64,000 bases of DNA, from contig CAZHOR010000005.1 in the NCBI GenBank assembly GCA_964534325.1, positions 1-64,000 of the forward strand. Reading direction: 5' to 3'. Shown piece by piece: positions 27,601 to 36,397 of this stretch (its first letter is position 1; every line of letters starts with the position of its first letter). The stretch comes from JdFR-22 sp964534325. Lineage in GTDB: Archaea; Halobacteriota; Archaeoglobi; Archaeoglobales; Archaeoglobaceae. Position numbers and translations under genes: made by a program. A model generated the notes under the pieces. That model saw only the letters and a list, made by a program, of their open reading frames with translations, did no database searches and had not been told where the DNA came from.

Positions 27601-27905
27601 TCATCAATGAGCTGGTCTCCAATTCTTTAAAGCACGCTTTTCCTGATGGGTTGAAAGGAGAGATCAGTATCAGGTTCCATCAAAAGGAGGATAGTGAGTT
27701 CAGGCTGACGGTCAGTGACAATGGTAAGGGATTTCCCTCAGATATTGATTATCAGAACACCGACAGCCTGGGTTTGCAGCTGGTGAACAGTTTGACCAGG
27801 CAATTGAATGGCAATATATCCCTCTATAATGATGGAGGCACAACCTTCGAGGTTGTTTTTCCTGCAAGTTGCAAACAAACGGTTAGTAAAGGAGCGATAA
27901 CATGA
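24618..27905 (+). CDS. Membrane histidine kinase with five PAS and one GAF domain
   Basis: 1095 residues from ATG 24618, chosen for the GAGGAGA upstream. Two transmembrane helices (about 15-38 and 60-80) precede PAS1, PAS2, PAS3, a GAF domain (about 475-625), PAS4 and PAS5. The C-terminus has a HisKA_2 dimerisation domain with phosphoacceptor motif EIHHRVKNNLQ (about 860) and a HATPase (NELVSNSLKHAF, DNGKGFP). PAS1, 3, 4 and 5 share a KCYE/KCYK-type Cys followed by one or more Cys (for example CHTPYCPL, CEPFPCL, CDKCQ). Ligand unknown; redox sensing or metal binding is inference. Stop overlaps the next start (ATGA). Confidence 0.92.
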   Translation: MTWGKAKATLDRLKIIWLGIGFVILFWLLESSIHVLVFNQGTIQTQLFYPESHEVWMRSLLISMIFVFSLFAQYMVNIHRKAEEEIRESHAELDQIFNTSADGMRVIDKNYNILRINGTFTRIANVTMEEATGRKCYEIFSGNFCHTPYCPLNRITKGEESVEYETEKKRRDGEKIPCIVYATPFKDPEGQLIGIVEDFRDITERKVAEKKKEHQKNLLQTIIDSTPDFVVFKDKELVYRMVNSSFCQFVGKNREEIVGKTDYNIFPPEEAKMFCKDDLHLMETGRSQVQDEEVTGAEGKLWLQVAKTPVYESGEIMGLLCSVRDITERKNAEDALRESEGKLNAMLQSIGDHMSMMDKDLNIIWANDVAKKNFGDDIIGKKCYEVYHRIDKPCEPFPCLTLRAFQDDGIHEHETSVIDKDGEKRYFHCTANVALRDEEGKPVGVIEISRDVTDQKLTEISLEREMRINAAVANLSSALLSPAPVEEMSGLVLEHAKRLTRSKVGYVGYIDPQTGYMVSPTMKEVWDKCQVENKNTVFKKFGGLWGWVLNNKEPVFTNTPGNDPRSGGLPSGHIPVKRFLSVPATVNGELVGLISVANSERDYTERDVALVERLADLFAIAIKRKQTEDELQEERNKLETIVNTIEYGLLIVDRDKNIMYQNDVLKDIFGDALNNKCYELYECCDVGGECFPGSCLVDVAFQKGTSHTVDKKTVNKSGTLRFWENTASPIRDANGEIVSSLIVVRDITERKKTEEALQEEKNKLEAIIGAMNTGLSIQDREFNILYQNDEHRELVGDCVGQKCYKAIHGRDDPCDKCQVKMAYKDGQSHTVEFEYTLPTGETVYLENTANPIRDAKGEINSCLEVIRDITDRKAAEKQIRQSLEEKDALLKEIHHRVKNNLQVISSLINLQTRYIKDDKIQEVLRESQNRIKSMALVHEKIYRSENLNEFNFTEYLKNLVSNLFRSYTSGSKVELNMDIDDIYLNLDTAIPCSLIINELVSNSLKHAFPDGLKGEISIRFHQKEDSEFRLTVSDNGKGFPSDIDYQNTDSLGLQLVNSLTRQLNGNISLYNDGGTTFEVVFPASCKQTVSKGAIT

Positions 27906-29350
27906 CTGGAGCTGAAGCTGGAGCTAAAATATTGGTAGTGGAAGATGAGAGTATTGTGGCTATGGACATATCCAACATGCTGGAGAACCTGGGTTACACT
28001 GTGGTCGGGACCGCGGGCTCGGGTGAAGAAGCCATTCAGAGTGTAAAAGACCGGTCGCCGGATTTGGTGCTGATGGATATCATGTTGAGAGGAGATGTTG
28101 ATGGTATTGAAGCTGCTGAATACATTCGCCACAACTTCCAAATCCCGGTAGTTTATCTTACAGCATACTCGGATAACAAGACCCTGGAGAGAGCGAAGAT
28201 TACCGAGCCCTACGGCTATATTCTTAAACCATTTGAAGAGCGAGAGCTCCACACCTGTATAGAGATCTCTCTGTATAAACATGAAATGGAGGAAAAGCTC
28301 AGGAAGAGTGAAAAATGGTTCTCCACCACCCTCAAGAGCATAGGTGAAGCGGTAATCGCCACAGACACTGACGGACGCATCAATTACATGAACCCTGTAG
28401 CTGAAGACTTGACGGGGTGGACGAGTGGGGAAGCCCTGAACAAGAGCATCGAAGAATTGTTTACAGTTATAGATGAAGATAGCCGAGAGTTGGATGGTAA
28501 TCCCTTAAATAATATATTGGAGAGTAGAAAAGTGGTCAATCACAGCCAGACAGACAACCGCTTGCTCATTACTGCTGGTGGTAGAGAGATTCCAGTAGAC
28601 TACAACGCCGCTCCCATAATAGATGATAAAGGTGATCTTGCAGGAGGAGTGCTGATATTCAAGGACATCACCAGGCGTAAACATGCTGAGAAAACCATAA
28701 AAAGGCGGCTGGAGTTTGAAAAGACCATAGCGGACGTATCCTCCCAATTCGTTGGCATCTTCGATATGGATAATACCATCCCATATGCTCTGAAGAAGAT
28801 TGGTGGGCTAAGCGGCGCCAGTGGAGCCTGCCTGTTCCTCTACAATGAAGGAATCGTAGAGAAAACCCACGAATGGCGTTCAACTAAGATCAAAACTGAA
28901 GTCGAAAAGGAAAAACCCGGAAGTTTCAGTCCTCAGCAGTTCCCGTGGCTGATGAAGAAGGTCAACAATGGAGAATTAATCCATGTGGAGGGTGTGGAGG
29001 AATTACCTCATGAAGCGGAAGCGGAAAAAGAGATATTCAAACAGCTGGATATAAAATCGGTGATGGGCTTGCCCGTTTATGTGGAAGGAAAACCTGAAGG
29101 ATTCATCTGCTTTGATAATGTAGGGGGGATAGCTTCAGGTGCCGGATGGAGTGAAGAGGATCTGGCTCTATTGAGGGTTTTCTCCGAAATCCTGGGTAAC
29201 GCACTGGAAAGAAAGAGAGCTGAAGATCAGCTAAAAGAGCGTGTGGAGAGACTGCAGAAGAGCATGAAGGACACCATCTACGCCACCTCAAGAATATACG
29301 AGAACATCACATCAAAACCATCCCGACACGGAAAAAACCCCGGGCTGTGA
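27902..29350 (+). CDS. Response regulator, receiver-PAS-GAF
   Basis: 482 residues. Receiver domain 8-125 with acidic Glu14/Asp15, phosphoacceptor Asp59 in LVLMDIML, Thr in VVYLTAYSD and Lys in YILKPF. A PAS domain (about 140-260) and a GAF domain (about 280-440) follow, then a short coiled coil. There is no DNA-binding or catalytic output, so it likely signals through protein contacts, a common archaeal pattern. Four-base ATGA overlap with the kinase makes them a cognate pair. Confidence 0.92.
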   Translation: MTGAEAGAKILVVEDESIVAMDISNMLENLGYTVVGTAGSGEEAIQSVKDRSPDLVLMDIMLRGDVDGIEAAEYIRHNFQIPVVYLTAYSDNKTLERAKITEPYGYILKPFEERELHTCIEISLYKHEMEEKLRKSEKWFSTTLKSIGEAVIATDTDGRINYMNPVAEDLTGWTSGEALNKSIEELFTVIDEDSRELDGNPLNNILESRKVVNHSQTDNRLLITAGGREIPVDYNAAPIIDDKGDLAGGVLIFKDITRRKHAEKTIKRRLEFEKTIADVSSQFVGIFDMDNTIPYALKKIGGLSGASGACLFLYNEGIVEKTHEWRSTKIKTEVEKEKPGSFSPQQFPWLMKKVNNGELIHVEGVEELPHEAEAEKEIFKQLDIKSVMGLPVYVEGKPEGFICFDNVGGIASGAGWSEEDLALLRVFSEILGNALERKRAEDQLKERVERLQKSMKDTIYATSRIYENITSKPSRHGKNPGL

Positions 29351-29363
29351 GCAGATCTATCCT

Positions 29364-31031
29364 TCAAAGGATCTTCATTCCCAGGATAATGGTAAGGAAT
29401 AACTGGACCAGCACCACTACCATTAACAGGTAGAGAGCTTTTCCTCCCAGCTCTTTGAAGGCTATTTCAGCGTCCTCGAAGAATTGTCTGCCCATGACCC
29501 TTGCTGTTACTTTATTTCTAGAATAATATATTTCACCGTCATAGAACTCCAATTTTTGGAGGGCTTCATTAAGGAATGAGCGGACCTTTTGTCTGTCCTG
29601 CTTGTCTCCTACCGCCCTATATCCTACTTTGGGGGATACGCCGGTACTGGAGTGGTTATCAGTAGTAGTAACAGTTAAACTGATCCCTCTATCTCTTCCG
29701 TAGTCCTCCAGCTCTTCCTTGAAATCCTTATCGATGTTGTTGCCGTCCAGAGAGAGGATGGCGTGAATATCTTCTCCATTGGTATGGCCGTATCTCAAGA
29801 AGAGTATAGCAGCGTGTTTCAGGTTCTTATTATCTATATCCTTATTGTAGAAGAAGTACTGGATGGGTGATCCCTCTGTCTGGATGGTTGCAGCTTTCTT
29901 GATGAGGTGCTCGATCTCTACGGCATCTTCATCCGTAATATCGTAGTTCTCCCTGTGGGCGTTATGTCCGTCCACAAGCATGACCTCTCCCAAGTAATGC
30001 TCTGCCGTATGGTTCATTTGAGAATGGAGGTCGTCAATAGCTTCTTTTCCGCTGAATATCAGCAATTTAACCTCGTCAAAGGGAAATACCTTCAAGTAGA
30101 ATCTTTCACCAGCGACCTCATAGGGGTAGTGGGCGGTGAGCTGTTTTCCGGAGCATTTCACCGAATCCAGAATGTTCCTGACGTCTTCACCGCTAACCGG
30201 ATTGTCCTCATGCTTGGATGCACTGTGAAGATACATGGAGCCTGGAAATCTCTCCAGTACCTCTTCGACCAGGGATGCTCCCCCAATGTTCCTCATGGGG
30301 CCGGGGTGGAATGAAGTGGATATCAACTTGGAATCACCTATAGACAAACATTTGGTCCACCCTGCCTGCTCAAAACCGGATTTAGAGATCTCTTTCTCAA
30401 AATATTGTGGATCGGATGTCAACCAGAACAGGATAAATGATCTGAGAAGGTCTTTAATGTTGAAGGGCCGGAAATCTCTATCCATAAAGCGAATGAACAG
30501 GAATGAGAGAACTATTCCTGCTGCCACGATAAGAATGTACGCCAGAAACCGGTGAGGGACTTGAAAAGAGTAGAGATGGCTTACGGGATAAATAAGCACG
30601 AATATGAGAGCTGAAGTGAACAGCACCCTCCGCTCAGAGGCTTTAGAAGTGAAGTAGAGAGTTATGGTGATAAGGGCAGTAGCCGCGGAAGGAGCAACTA
30701 CAATAAGGTAAAACGCCTGGAGCACATGAATGGCTATGAAATCAAAAACTTCTATGGAGATGAGGACGATCAAAGAAAGGAAAAAAACCCTCCTCGTGTT
30801 GAATGCCAGACCAATATAGCTCCTGGAAACCAGAAAATAGATGATAACGAACAATCCAATGAAAAAGTATCTCTGAGCGAAGAAGACTTCACTGGTGATA
30901 CCATTTATTATGGATGCCAGAGTAATGGTCACCAGCCCGATTACAACAGAAATCCTTTTTTCCGGTGTGGTGAACATCTTGGAGTAGAATCTCTCGATGG
31001 AGTGACTATCTATCATCTTTAAACCCCTCAT
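29364..31031 (-). CDS. DUF2070 archaeal membrane protein
   Basis: 555 residues; an internal ATG five codons in (MIDSHSIERFY) may be the real start. Six N-terminal transmembrane helices (about 25-200), a large soluble domain with the conserved FHPGPMRNIGGASL and VDGHNAHRENYD motifs, and one C-terminal helix (about 535-553). These motifs place it in the archaeal DUF2070 family (COG3356), whose His/Asp motifs suggest a metal-dependent hydrolase facing the cytosol or exterior. Function is not known. Convergent with the response regulator. Confidence 0.88.
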   Translation of the reverse strand: MRGLKMIDSHSIERFYSKMFTTPEKRISVVIGLVTITLASIINGITSEVFFAQRYFFIGLFVIIYFLVSRSYIGLAFNTRRVFFLSLIVLISIEVFDFIAIHVLQAFYLIVVAPSAATALITITLYFTSKASERRVLFTSALIFVLIYPVSHLYSFQVPHRFLAYILIVAAGIVLSFLFIRFMDRDFRPFNIKDLLRSFILFWLTSDPQYFEKEISKSGFEQAGWTKCLSIGDSKLISTSFHPGPMRNIGGASLVEEVLERFPGSMYLHSASKHEDNPVSGEDVRNILDSVKCSGKQLTAHYPYEVAGERFYLKVFPFDEVKLLIFSGKEAIDDLHSQMNHTAEHYLGEVMLVDGHNAHRENYDITDEDAVEIEHLIKKAATIQTEGSPIQYFFYNKDIDNKNLKHAAILFLRYGHTNGEDIHAILSLDGNNIDKDFKEELEDYGRDRGISLTVTTTDNHSSTGVSPKVGYRAVGDKQDRQKVRSFLNEALQKLEFYDGEIYYSRNKVTARVMGRQFFEDAEIAFKELGGKALYLLMVVVLVQLFLTIILGMKIL

Positions 31032-31197
31032 CAGTATTGAGGTTATAAACTTGACTGTTCTTTTTTTAACCCATCAAAAGGAGAACCGGATTGGGGGAAG
31101 GGTATAAGCGGTAACTTCGAACATATAGTTTACGGTTTTTATACACATTAGATATTATTCATTATGGCTAAATATATTCCACAGCCTAATGATTAAT

Positions 31198-31395
31198 ATG
31201 GCAACTTGCAAAGAATGTAGAAATTGTAAGGTCCAGCCCGGTTACTGGATCTGCAAGGCCGTGGGAAGAAGCAATCCCATGATAGCATTGAAAATGGAAG
31301 GGGTTGAAACATGCGAATACTTCGAGCCAAGCAATAGACCTTTTTACCTCCAATCAACACTCTCTCGCTACATGGAGAAAGCATTGAGAGCATAA
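31198..31395 (+). CDS. Small Cys-rich protein
   Basis: 65 residues from ATG 31198 (31189 also in frame). Cys pattern CKECRNCK, WICK, ETCEYF looks like a zinc-binding knuckle, resembling the two units in the protein at 34660-35232 (C-x2-C, C, then C followed by an aromatic pair). Probable metal-binding; function unknown. Confidence 0.5.
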   Translation: MATCKECRNCKVQPGYWICKAVGRSNPMIALKMEGVETCEYFEPSNRPFYLQSTLSRYMEKALRA

Positions 31396-31435
31396 GAACT
31401 ATTGATAGCGCTACTATTATCAATCATCACTACTG

Positions 31436-31460
31436 ACGGTCCTTGATGATCGACCGTTTT
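31436..31460 (+). terminator. Hairpin with T-run
   Basis: ACGGTC (31436-31441) pairs with GACCGT (31452-31457) around a 10-nt loop and is followed by TTTT. Placed 40 nt after the Cys-rich gene, it may act as its 3' end or stabilise the transcript. The rest of 31461-31649 holds the gltB promoter region and no gene. Confidence 0.35.
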
Positions 31461-31649
31461 AAGGGCCGTTAATTCCCAATTCCACAGCTTATGGACGTTC
31501 AATTTCCTGTGAAAGCTGTATCCAGTGCAGGAACCCCAACTTTTTTATTGTGCTCTGGTATTTAAAACTCCTTACCGTGATTTTAACTATAAAATTATTT
31601 ATGCGGATAATAAATTAAAAGTTAAATAGTCATTATTAATCGTATCTCC

Positions 31650-33239
31650 ATGAACTCGTCTTACGATGGTGGCAAATCCACAACTGGTACCATTACCAGA
31701 GTTGAAGATAGAAGTTGTACAAGTGGAATGTGTCCTCTATGTATCAGAGAATGCCCGTTCCTCTGTGAAATCGGTCTCTCAACTTTTAGAGGGAGGGAAG
31801 CACTTTATCCGGACCCCGAATTTTTTGGCGACAGCACTGCTTCGGCCTTAAAGGACTTTGCGTTGACCTGGTCCCATTTCAACATACAGTCAGAACTTAT
31901 TGGGGCTAAGGGCATTGAAGAAGATTCTGATGCCGCTATTTTCCCCAACGCAGATGTGAGCACAAATATTGGTGGTATTCCCTTAAAAGCACCTCTGATA
32001 ATTGGGGCTTACGGCTCTACCGAGGTCGCAAGAAGATACTGGGCAGGAATTGGAGCCGGTTCTGCAATATCTGGTCTTATTCTGACCATTGGAGAGAACG
32101 TTTGCGGGATGGATGAAGAGTCCAAGATAGAGAACGGAAAAGTGGTGTATTCCAAAGAGCTGAAAAGAAGAGTAGATGCTTTTAGGGATTTCTGGGATGG
32201 CAAATATGGTGAGATAGCTGTCCAGACAAATGTTGAGGACTCCAGGCTCGCTGTTGACGAATACGCCATAAATGACCTTGAGCTCAATGTTATTGAGAGA
32301 AAGTGGGGTCAGGGAGCAAAGGCCATCGGCGGAGAAGTCAGGATACCCAATCTGGATAAGGCCATAATGCTGAAACAGAGGGGTTATGTTGTCTGCCCCG
32401 ATCCAGAAGACCCCACGGTTCAAGAATCCTTCAGGAACGGAGTTTTCCGGACATTTGAGAGGCACTCCAGAGTGGGTATGCCCAAAGAAAAGGATTTCGT
32501 GGAAGATATCGAGCAGTTGAGGGATAAGGGAGCGAAATACGTCTCACTCAAGACCGGGGCGTACAGGCCCGCTGCAGTGGCTTTCACCATGAAGCTGGCT
32601 TCAGAAGCAAATATTGACTACATCACCTTCGATGGAGCAGGTGGAGGCACGGGGATGAGTCCCGTTCCCATGATGGAAGAAATGGGTGTACCCACCGTGT
32701 ACCTCCAGGCAACAGTGCAGAAGTGTGCAGAGATACTCAAGAACAAAGGAAAGCACGTCCCGGATGTTGTAATGGCTGGCGGATTCACCAACGAGACCCA
32801 GATATACAAATCAATTGCCATGAGCAATTATGGGGACGGTCCTCACGTCAAGGGAATACTGCTGGGCAGATCACCTTTAACGGCAGTAATGAAGTCTTCC
32901 TACTTCATTGAGCTGGCAGAGAAGGGACAATTGCCCCAGAATTTCGCAGAACGCTATGGACACGACCCCCAGAAATTCTTCATAACCGCACCCGACCTCC
33001 AGGCAGAATACGGCAGCAAATATAATGACATTCCTCTGGAAGCCGTAGGTTTCCATTGTTACGTTGACAGGATAAAGGTCGGACTGCAGCAGCTTATGGC
33101 GGGCTCAAGAAAATGGAAGCTCGACCTGCTGGACAGGAACAGTCTTATAGCTCTATCAGAGAGGGCATCAAAGGTTACTGGAATTCCGCTCCCCGAAGAA
33201 GCAGATAGCGACCAGCTGGAGAGAATCCTTATCGATTGA
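31650..33239 (+). CDS. Glutamate synthase FMN-binding domain protein (archaeal GltB2 type)
   Basis: 529 residues corresponding to the FMN/glutamate synthase central domain (GltB domain 2), with FDGAGGGTGMSPVPM and VVMAGGF for FMN binding. A Cys-rich N-terminus (CTSGMCPLCIRECPFLCEIG) may bind a cluster. It lacks the class II amidotransferase domain of bacterial GltB, so ammonia must come from a separate subunit or free ammonia. It transfers the amide or ammonia to 2-oxoglutarate using electrons from the adjacent small subunit. Next gene starts 1 nt after its stop. Confidence 0.9.
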   Translation: MNSSYDGGKSTTGTITRVEDRSCTSGMCPLCIRECPFLCEIGLSTFRGREALYPDPEFFGDSTASALKDFALTWSHFNIQSELIGAKGIEEDSDAAIFPNADVSTNIGGIPLKAPLIIGAYGSTEVARRYWAGIGAGSAISGLILTIGENVCGMDEESKIENGKVVYSKELKRRVDAFRDFWDGKYGEIAVQTNVEDSRLAVDEYAINDLELNVIERKWGQGAKAIGGEVRIPNLDKAIMLKQRGYVVCPDPEDPTVQESFRNGVFRTFERHSRVGMPKEKDFVEDIEQLRDKGAKYVSLKTGAYRPAAVAFTMKLASEANIDYITFDGAGGGTGMSPVPMMEEMGVPTVYLQATVQKCAEILKNKGKHVPDVVMAGGFTNETQIYKSIAMSNYGDGPHVKGILLGRSPLTAVMKSSYFIELAEKGQLPQNFAERYGHDPQKFFITAPDLQAEYGSKYNDIPLEAVGFHCYVDRIKVGLQQLMAGSRKWKLDLLDRNSLIALSERASKVTGIPLPEEADSDQLERILID

Positions 33240-33240
33240 T

Positions 33241-34614
33241 ATGTTCAGACCAGAATACAAGAAGATAAAGACCCCTGAGGAGAGGGTCGAAGACAGAATA
33301 GAGCATTTTGATGAGGTCGCCGTAGGCTATTCGGAGGAGCAAGCCCTGGCAGAAGCTTCCAGATGCCTGCAGTGCTACCTGCCGAGGTGTATAGAGGGTT
33401 GTCCTGTTGGGGTGGATATTCCCGGGTTTATTGAGCTGATAAAAAAGAAGGACTACCAAAAAGCAGCAGATAAGATCAGAGAGAAGAATACCCTGCCCGC
33501 CATGTGCGGTAGAGTGTGCCCCCAGGAAACGCAGTGTGCGGAAAAGTGCCGGAACGTGCTGGAAGCTCCAGTGAATATTGGTGCTCTGGAGAGGTTCATT
33601 GCAGACTGGGAGCTGGAGAAGGGATTGAAAGTACCTCCCAGGGAATCGCTTACAGGTAAAAAGATAGGCGTGGTGGGCTCCGGTCCTGCAGGATTGACAT
33701 GTGCAGCCGATCTGGCCAAGAAGGGGCACGAGGTCACCATCTTCGAGACATTCCACAAGCCGGGAGGAGTTCTGGTTTACGGAATACCCCAGTTCCGCCT
33801 CCCCAAAGAGATAGTCCAACAGGAAGTGGACTACGTAAAGAGCCTGGGAGTAGAAATAAAGACCAACACCATCATCGGACAGACTTTATCCGTCGACGAG
33901 CTCCTGGACGAATACGATGCCGTTTTCCTGGGAACAGGTGCCGGACTTCCCACCTTTCTGGGATTGGAAGGAGAGAATCTGGCTGGCATATACTCCGCAA
34001 ACGAATACCTCATAAGGGTCAACCTCATGGGAGCATACAAGTTCCCCGAATACGACACTCCCATCAAAGTCGGTAAGAAAGTGGCAGTAATCGGAGGGGG
34101 GAATGTTGCCATGGATGCGGCCCGAAGCGCCCTTCGCCTTGGCGCTGAAGACGTTTACATCATTTACAGAAGAAGCGAGAACGAGATGCCCGCCAGAGAA
34201 GAAGAGATAGAAAGAGCTCAGGAAGAAGGTATCAACTTCATGATACTGACCAATCCGGTGAGGTTCACGGGAGAAGACAGCGTAGAGAAGATCGAGCTGG
34301 TGAAGATGGAGCTGGGGAAGCCCGACGCCAGCGGAAGAAGGAAGCCCCACCCCATTGAGGGAAGCAACTTCACACTCGATGTGGACCAAGTTGTCATAGC
34401 CATCGGCCAGAGACCGCATCCCAAGGCCATGAAGACCACTCCAGACCTGGAGATCGACGAAAGGAAAGGGACAATCATCGTGAACAATGTGGGTAAAACC
34501 TCCAGAGAAAAAGTCTATGCAGGTGGAGACGTGACCACCGGAGCAGCCACAGTGATCTCCGCCATGGGCGCAGGACAAAGAGCCGCAAAAGCCATAGACG
34601 ACATGCTAAAATAA
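33241..34614 (+). CDS. gltA: Glutamate synthase small subunit (NADPH oxidoreductase)
   Basis: 457 residues. N-terminal Fe-S Cys sets: Cys42, 45, 50, 54 and Cys89, 93, 99, 103. FAD Rossmann GVVGSGPAGLTCAADLA about 140, NADPH Rossmann GGGNVAMDAAR about 285, and the C-terminal YAGGDVTTGAATVISAMGAG. It passes electrons from NAD(P)H to the FMN subunit. Related oxidoreductases (NfnB, sulfide dehydrogenase) have the same layout, but the direct coupling to a GltB-type gene supports glutamate synthase. Confidence 0.93.
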   Translation: MFRPEYKKIKTPEERVEDRIEHFDEVAVGYSEEQALAEASRCLQCYLPRCIEGCPVGVDIPGFIELIKKKDYQKAADKIREKNTLPAMCGRVCPQETQCAEKCRNVLEAPVNIGALERFIADWELEKGLKVPPRESLTGKKIGVVGSGPAGLTCAADLAKKGHEVTIFETFHKPGGVLVYGIPQFRLPKEIVQQEVDYVKSLGVEIKTNTIIGQTLSVDELLDEYDAVFLGTGAGLPTFLGLEGENLAGIYSANEYLIRVNLMGAYKFPEYDTPIKVGKKVAVIGGGNVAMDAARSALRLGAEDVYIIYRRSENEMPAREEEIERAQEEGINFMILTNPVRFTGEDSVEKIELVKMELGKPDASGRRKPHPIEGSNFTLDVDQVVIAIGQRPHPKAMKTTPDLEIDERKGTIIVNNVGKTSREKVYAGGDVTTGAATVISAMGAGQRAAKAIDDMLK

Positions 34615-34659
34615 GTAATTAAGTCCAATTCAATTACTATTCTTTTATTTTATTTTAGG

Positions 34660-35232
34660 TCATTTTAGATTCAAGAGGTTCTTGAAAACAGCGACCATAT
34701 CTTTCTTCTCGCCACTGCTCTTGTAGTTGTCGTAGGCTTCCTGAAGGACCTTGAACTGGGGGGTGTTGCCGTAGTTATCACCAACTACTTCCCAGCAGTT
34801 TATGAAATCCCTGAAGCTCCACCGCTCAAAGAACTCTAACAGACATGCGTAGGCCAGCTCTTCGCTGGAAAGTCTTCTGACCATATTTCTCTCCAGGTGA
34901 TCCGAACCGGAGTCCCTTTCTCCCTGGAGATATCTGGAAGCATGGTATATGTAGTTGTAAAAAGCATCCTTCAGGCTCTCACTGTAGTCCTGGCAGGATA
35001 CCTGGGGCCTGTGGTTCTTGGCGCAAACCGGACCATCACTCCTGTCCTCAAAGTTCTCACACTCGATGCAGAACCTTGCACGGTGTTCGGTGGTGGTGTA
35101 CTTGCTCTTGAAATCCAGGCAGGCGATTCTGGGGTAGTGGCCTTTAGCGCAGACCACGTTTCCGTCCAGATCTTTTCTGTCCTCAAAGTTCTTGCACTCC
35201 AGGCAGAAGCTGAATCCCATAGAACAACTCAA
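34660..35232 (-). CDS. Protein with duplicated zinc-binding Cys motif
   Basis: 190 residues. Two tandem units of about 33-40 residues near the N-terminus: CLECKNFEDR, VVCAKGHYP, ACLDF and CIECENFEDR, PVCAKNHRP, SCQDY, each with C-x2-C, C and C. The C-terminal 115 residues are helical with no recognised domain. A related spacing is seen in the small protein at 31198. Each unit probably binds one zinc. Function unknown; a protein-protein or RNA-binding role is possible. Confidence 0.6.
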   Translation of the reverse strand: MSCSMGFSFCLECKNFEDRKDLDGNVVCAKGHYPRIACLDFKSKYTTTEHRARFCIECENFEDRSDGPVCAKNHRPQVSCQDYSESLKDAFYNYIYHASRYLQGERDSGSDHLERNMVRRLSSEELAYACLLEFFERWSFRDFINCWEVVGDNYGNTPQFKVLQEAYDNYKSSGEKKDMVAVFKNLLNLK

Positions 35233-35353
35233 AACTAAAACGTTAAAAATATTGCTATTTTAAGACAGCGAATTTGCGGACCTTGATTGTCGGTTTCACT
35301 TTATGCTTATCCGGTAAGCACGTACGCATAGACCAGATCAAGTTATGCGGGAG

Positions 35354-36262
35354 CTATAGGTTCATTCCCACCAGAGCCGTCCCAGACACCACCAGAATCG
35401 AGCCCATGACGAGGAGTCTGGTAACCTTCTCTAATCTCTGCAGGAAGACGTAGGATAAGACCACTACGAAGAGCGGACTGAGACTGCGGAAGGGCATCAT
35501 TACCACCACTCTGGAGATATCAAGAGACAGGTAGAACAGGCCCATAGTGATGGAGCTGAAAATACCTGCCCCCATATACAATTTCCTCTCATCCGCCCTG
35601 AATGGCTCAATAGGTGACATTCCCTTCCACAGGAAGTAGATATTTAAGGCTATCAAGGCCACCGCAAACTTTACGGCCAATCCCACTACTACAGGAGTAC
35701 CTTCCAGGAGACCGGCCTTGGCTACGGGTCTTGCCAGTCCAGAGAAGAACATGGCTCCCAGAGGTATCAACAGATCAAAGGATGGTTTAAGCCTGAATTC
35801 TGTGTTGTTATGGGACTCGATCTCCCTGCTAACCATAACCACCCCTATGGATAGGAGAACTATCCCGGTGAGATGTCCCGCTGATGCCGGCTCGGCAAGC
35901 ACGACCAATGCTACCACAGAAGCAATGAGCAGGTCCGCCCTAAGAACAGGATTTACTCGGGAAATTCCTATCCGTTTTGTTCCGGCATAAACCAGTATGC
36001 GGACCAGAAAAGAGGCCAGTAAACCCGCAGCACCAAAAGCCAGGAAGGACCTCAAGGTCAGGCCAAAGTGAGGTGAGTAGAGCAGGATAGAGAGAGGAAC
36101 GTATATCAGCACGTTGACCAGTAAAGTGACCATCGCAGCATCCAGAGGGTTCCCTTTGACCATTGACCTCCTCACAAAGAACGTCAGGCCAATGGCTGAG
36201 GTCAAAGCTCCCACAGTTGCCAGCAACGCTCCAAGCACATCTGTTGAAATAATGAGAACCAC
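35354..36262 (-). CDS. EamA/DMT-family transporter
   Basis: 302 residues with about ten transmembrane helices in two EamA repeats. The second ends VVMMPFRSLSPLFVVVLSYVFLQRLEKVTRLLVMGSILVVSGT. A drug/metabolite transporter of unknown substrate, distinct from the one at 9186 (no visible close identity). Confidence 0.88.
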   Translation of the reverse strand: MVLIISTDVLGALLATVGALTSAIGLTFFVRRSMVKGNPLDAAMVTLLVNVLIYVPLSILLYSPHFGLTLRSFLAFGAAGLLASFLVRILVYAGTKRIGISRVNPVLRADLLIASVVALVVLAEPASAGHLTGIVLLSIGVVMVSREIESHNNTEFRLKPSFDLLIPLGAMFFSGLARPVAKAGLLEGTPVVVGLAVKFAVALIALNIYFLWKGMSPIEPFRADERKLYMGAGIFSSITMGLFYLSLDISRVVVMMPFRSLSPLFVVVLSYVFLQRLEKVTRLLVMGSILVVSGTALVGMNL

Positions 36263-36370
36263 CTCATGTAGACCAGCAAAACTTCTCTACGACCTATTAC
36301 GGCATTTGAACCGGAATAAAAAAGTTTGCGAGAGCCTCAACCGAAAGAAACTCTCACTAATGCCACTTCT
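36263..36370. other. Intergenic spacer upstream of EamA gene
   Basis: No gene seen. It contains the promoter region of the EamA gene on the minus strand and leads into the candidate RNA on the plus strand. Confidence 0.3.
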
Positions 36371-36373
36371 ATA

Positions 36374-36380
36374 CTATATA
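36374..36380 (+). promoter_or_regulatory. TATA box before candidate RNA
   Basis: CTATATA at 36374-36380 stands about 22-25 nt upstream of the GC-rich folding segment that begins near 36398. No protein-coding start follows on this strand until after 38 kb. Confidence 0.4.
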
Positions 36381-36397
36381 GTTATCCTGAAAAAGCC

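Noticed and set aside
31431..31460. C/D box sRNA suggested by CTGA and TGATGA
   Set aside because: Boxes are in the wrong order and lack a second pair; the hairpin explains the sequence better.
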